A DNA stretch of 64,000 nt from Gyromitra esculenta. Taxonomy: Eukaryota; Ascomycota; Pezizomycetes; Pezizales; Discinaceae. Position 1 is the stretch's first letter. Each line of letters opens with the position of its first letter. A model generated the notes under the pieces. It was not told the DNA's origin. It saw nothing but the letters and a program-made list of their open reading frames with translations, and ran no database searches. The stretch lies in contig JBCAML010000003.1 of the NCBI GenBank assembly GCA_038503075.1, positions 806,001 through 870,000 on the forward strand. The letters are read 5' to 3'. Shown here one piece after another: positions 60,543-64,000 of this stretch. The position numbers were made by a program, and so were the translations under genes.

Positions 60543-60904
60543 GAACGGTTACTTCACTAAGTGTATCTGTATCTTTTTTACAATACCAAGCCCATTGGAG
60601 ATATTGACATGAGTAAATTAGTAGGGTAATGCATATGAGGTGACGATGGCAACATAAAAAATACTATCTATCCAAACCCATATAAACATAGAATCTCTAG
60701 CGAGTGATAGGCTATGATACGCAATAGAGTTAACCTTCCTTACCCCTTCCTTACCTCACGGGACTGATTTGGATAGGAAAAGACTCGGATATTCTAATTT
60801 TCCTACGGGGTTTCCCTGTTTGTTTTCATTCACTCGGCCATTATCCTTCCTAATGATTTATCTCATCGTGAAAGTGACTGGCGTTTACCCCTGAAGGCAC
60901 GGTA
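60543..60904. other. 3' flank of CAB2
   Basis: No further feature is seen. Confidence 0.4.
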
Positions 60905-61110
60905 CAGTCGTACCTAATTATACATACCCGCACGAACATACATACTATCGTTCACGGGGTGATAGCGAATACTAGGTGTTGACGAACAGGGGATTTGTGG
61001 GAAAGAAAGCTACCAAGTCGCGGATCTGGGTGGAAACTTCTAGTACTTTATTGGTCTAAATCCCCCTGTTCGTTAACACCCAATGTTCGCTATCACCCCG
61101 TGAACGACTG
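60905..61110. mobile_element. CAGTCG-ended MITE with a small insertion in its left arm
   Basis: The right arm ends CACCCCGTGAACGACTG; the left arm begins CAGTCG and resumes TTCACGGGGTGATAGCGAA after 40 extra bases (60911-60950). Inner arms also pair (AGGTGTTGACGAACAGGGG against CCCCTGTTCGTTAACACCC). TA is at 60903-60904 and 61111-61112. No coding capacity. Confidence 0.8.
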
Positions 61111-61112
61111 TA

Positions 61113-61625
61113 GCACCACCTTACCAAACCTTGCGGAACAGTAATCAAGGAAAGCAAAGTCAGTGCTAGACTAATTCGAATGCTCTAGCTTAGCTAAAAT
61201 CTACTCCTCTCCTGCAATAGTTCGCTAGTAGCCACAAGTACTACCCAATCGAATCTTCTCGCTGGTTGGGAGGTGGCCCGTGTCCGCCAACTGACCAGAC
61301 GCGCCATCGGACCCGTAGTGACTATAGGAGAGTGGCTTGAATTCAGTCTACGTTATATGTATGACGGGATTGCCGCCACTATCTAGGGCACCGGCTGCAT
61401 GATCTTTATTCGAGCGTAGAGACCAGACTGATTATTCGATGATCCTGTACTAGAGCATCCTATATTTGCTTTTTCACCTCGATTTCCACAATTTTGCGTT
61501 TTTTACCCCTATTTCCATACCCCTTTCGCGTCTCGCTTCATGGTAGCACTAGCGCCGGAGATGCGAAAGTGATAGGTCTTACTATTCGCAAGAAATGGAT
61601 AACCCCACGAGGGAATTACGTATTA
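61113..61625. other. spacer between two MITE-like elements
   Basis: No feature recognised; the frame at 61494-61748 runs into the next element and opens on a non-ATG codon. Confidence 0.4.
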
Positions 61626-61798
61626 CAGTCGGGCCTTGATATAAGGTACCTCGATATAATGGAAATTTGCAGTAACGGACGGAAGTTGGATGCAACTTTG
61701 AGTTCCTGGCACCACCCAAAATTTGCTGTAAGGAAAAATTTGCTATAACGAACAAATTCCCACGAATTATGCATGTCTCTTATAACAAGCTGTGACTG
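61626..61798. mobile_element. pogo/Tigger-like non-autonomous element
   Basis: 173 bp, left end CAGTCGGGCCTTGATATAAG with a second CTCGATATAA unit, right end (reverse strand) CAGTCACAGCTTGTTATAAG with TTCGTTATAGC. TA is at 61624-61625 and 61799-61800. Termini carrying repeated GATATAA/GTTATAA units resemble those of pogo/Tigger elements, as I recall them. No transposase is left. Confidence 0.65.
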
Positions 61799-61800
61799 TA

Positions 61801-63570
61801 TACTGCTGCCAAGCGCGGCTCATATCCTGGTTTCGATTTAGAGTTACGAAATTATCCTCTGACGATTAGGTAACTAGGGTCTCTCTACATACTCTCCTTG
61901 AGAGCGAACTGCCTGGCAAATTCGATCTAATGAAACAAATAGGAAGTTGTCTTACTTCTAGGCTTAGAAAGTTATAGGATACCTTCTCAAATTCTCAATC
62001 AGCTACAGAGAACGCAATCTATAGTGCAAGAAATGATGATGAAAGGGCGTGTAAACTCCAGCACATTATCTCTAGAAAAAAATTCGCACATGAGCTACAG
62101 GCTACTACAGGTTGCCACACTAAATATTGGGGGAAATCATGGACGTGACTCACTGAAGTGGTGTTGGGGACGTAATGGTTTCCGCTTTTCGATTGTATAG
62201 AGTAATTAAATCATGGAGATGGTGCTCTGTGGGTTTACACACCTCATCGATTCTCGCACCATAGTCCAGCGATTGTTGGGTTGAGGGCATGGACCACTTT
62301 TATTACCACCAGTCCACAGGACTAGACAGCCGACTCGAAAAACAAAGCTAAATCCACGATTGCAGCAGAAGGTATCCAACCCGCTTGATTCCACGGCGTA
62401 TTGAAGTGCAGCAACCTCCGCGTTGGTCTAAACCCGTGCGTAAAACCCTCATGGAGTAGTATACAGCAGCAAAAACTACGTATAGTTTATTGCGGCCGAC
62501 TCAAACAGTCGCGTCCCCCCGCGGACGCCCGTCTCATGTAGGTATGTCTTGCCTAAGTCTGTCAGGTTGGTTTTAGGTGGCAGGGAACGGTTAGGTTTTT
62601 GATTGTCATCAACTAAACATCAACAACTAAGCAGCCCAGTCCGAACGGGATCCGGCGATTTGGTAGATTCCAAGACTCTAATGAGCGCAATGGTCGATCC
62701 CTTACAAAATAAGTACATACGTGTATTATATCTCCAACGATACGCCGCTTGGTTTTGCCATCCTCTTCCGCGCAGAATAGTTTCATAATCTGCTGAGATT
62801 GTGGGTGTTAGAGGTACACGTATCGTCGATAGGTCACATATACTATATATTTTTTAAAATAGAGTAGAAGGCATTGTCTCCAATAAAAGTTAGACAGGAA
62901 TTCGTATCTTGATTTGATACACCCCAGAAAGATTGTATCATTGATTATAACCTGCGGAGTAATCTTGAATCATTTATCTACGTACTTGGGCAGTAATACC
63001 TGTATTCCTGATGGCTAAATCGCAATGAAGCGGATGGCAACTCCAAAGTTACGTACGCCACAACGATTTACGTATCCCAAAAAGTTTAAAATTCTGTATT
63101 TGAGTCGACATGTTTTGAAAGCTTGTAGTCTCGCCGCTAAACAACAACTGCAGATAAGGTCTTGCGATAAGACTATCCTGATTCTATACTGTCTGTGATA
63201 GGTGGTAGCTAGATCTAGAAATTTGACTACGATGGAATTACGCTGGAGATGTCAATTCCTAAGGATCGTTAAAAAATTTGTGGAGAAGATAGGTTTTCGT
63301 TGCAATTGTACACGTCGTCAAGCAATTCGAGATACAACATACGCGCACCGCTTGGGCACATACGTGAATCTCCAGAGCTTGTCTCAGTGAATCAATTCAC
63401 CAGTTTCTCGAACAGGTACATGTATATAGGTCTACGGAAAATGAAAGGTTCATATAGTAGCTGGCTTAGAAATACATAGTGGCTCATCAACAAGTATTAA
63501 TTATGCAACCTGGGGTTGGGCTCGGAACGTAGGTTGAACTGGCGGGTGTTTCTATTTGTATTTTTTGAAA
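61801..63570. other. gene-free region
   Basis: Only short frames (62206-62394, 62603-62788, 63202-63390) with no recognisable motif. The right end borders the LTR. Confidence 0.45.
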
Positions 63571-63798
63571 TGTTATAAGATAGTGTAGAGAATAAATGAC
63601 TGTTTTCGATACTGATTTAAACTACTAAATCCCCTGACTTAAATACTCCTTATTCCTCATTCAACAAACTCGTTACTACAAGGAAATATGCCCGTCGGGC
63701 TAATACAAAGTAAATCCTCCGTCGGCTAAACATCTATCCGCGTTACTCCAGATGTACCACCACAATAGTATTATAGGTGAGAGCACCTTATTCCAACA
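63571..63798 (-). repeat. 3' long terminal repeat of a Ty1/copia element
   Basis: On the minus strand the 228-bp segment starts TGTTGGAATAAGG and ends CTTATAACA, so it has TG..CA borders. It lies directly after a polypurine tract (GCAAGAAGGGG, 63799-63809) that ends the copia coding region. A TATTTAAG promoter-like box lies inside. Only this LTR is in the window, so target duplication and LTR identity cannot be checked. Confidence 0.8.
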
Positions 63799-64000
63799 CC
63801 CCTTCTTGCTCGAGGCATCCTAATAATAACAAAAAACCTTGGTGCTTAATCCTTTCTAATCCTTTAGTAAAAAGATCCCCCAAGTTTTCTGCCGTTGGTA
63901 CATATACCAATTCAAACACATTATTTTCGAATTGCTCCCTAACATAGTGAAAATGAACGTCTATATGTTTAGATCGTTTGTGAAAAACAGGATTCTTAAC
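63788..64000 (-). CDS. Ty1/copia polyprotein, C-terminal RNase H end (partial)
   Basis: The minus-strand frame runs in from beyond the window and ends at TAA (63788-63790), just inside the LTR. The last 70 residues include VKNPVFHKRSKHIDVHFHYV, then REQFENNVFELVYVPTAENL and GDLFTKGLERIKHQGF. This is the classical end of copia RNase H (H-x-SKHID-x3-H..R, then A-D/N-x-x-D-x-FTK). No stop or frameshift interrupts it, so this copy may be young. The terminal 14 residues (LLLLGCLEQEGVLE) read through the polypurine tract. Confidence 0.88.
   Translation of the reverse strand, partial: VKNPVFHKRSKHIDVHFHYVREQFENNVFELVYVPTAENLGDLFTKGLERIKHQGFLLLLGCLEQEGVLE
63799..63809 (-). other. polypurine tract of the copia element
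   Basis: On the minus strand it reads GCAAGAAGGGG, immediately 5' of the LTR start TGTTGG. This is the expected primer site for plus-strand DNA synthesis in LTR retrotransposons. Confidence 0.75.

Overview
The window is nuclear DNA of a filamentous ascomycete (Pezizomycotina). The evidence is short GT-AG introns of about 50-200 bp, often with CTAAC-type branch sites; fungal-type proteins (RIX1, CHZ1, CAB2, a PSP1-domain protein, a CBM18-AA5 copper-radical oxidase); and long gene-poor, AT-rich spacers with many short inverted-repeat elements. Only about 11 genes in 64 kb, with elements in between, would fit a repeat-rich genome such as a truffle or other Pezizales. That placement is an inference, not something a single marker proves.

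Layout, left to right: a RasGEF gene (+, 3 exons, about 0.8-3.0 kb); a gene-free stretch with two TA-flanked inverted-repeat elements (4.6 and 7.3 kb); a single-exon conserved fungal protein of unknown function (-, 8.5-9.6 kb); 13 kb with no supportable gene but several inverted-repeat elements (15.4, 16.1, 17.8, 18.2 kb); a PSP1-domain gene with a very long pyrimidine-rich leader (+, 20.9-25.5 kb); a hemerythrin-like gene (-, 27.8-28.4 kb); a dense island of chained and nested TA-flanked MITE-like elements (29.1-31.4 kb, another copy at 33.6 kb); a cyclophilin with a mitochondrial presequence (-, 32.0-33.0 kb); CHZ1 with a 10-nt microexon (+, 35.1 kb); RIX1 (+, 36.3-38.9 kb); a secreted cysteine-rich-repeat protein (+, 43.9-45.2 kb); a 382-bp inverted-repeat element (45.5 kb); an RBM5/RBM10-like RNA-binding protein (-, 47.7-50.3 kb); a CBM18x4-AA5 copper-radical oxidase (-, 53.9-56.8 kb); phosphopantothenate-cysteine ligase (+, 59.4-60.5 kb); three more TA-flanked elements (58.8, 60.9, 61.6 kb); and, at the right edge, the 3' end and 3' LTR of a Ty1/copia retrotransposon (-).

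The genes do not form a cluster or pathway. Most are housekeeping genes (Ras signalling, ribosome biogenesis, histone variant deposition, splicing, CoA synthesis, protein folding), plus two secreted proteins that face the cell wall or environment. The most unusual structure is the TA-flanked MITE chain at 29.6-31.2 kb, where consecutive different elements share single TA dinucleotides at their junctions and one element is nested inside another. I saw no tRNA, rRNA or CRISPR array.

Multi-exon gene coordinates below give the span from start to stop codon; exon boundaries are in the evidence text. They were worked out by hand from splice signals, reading-frame continuity and family motifs.
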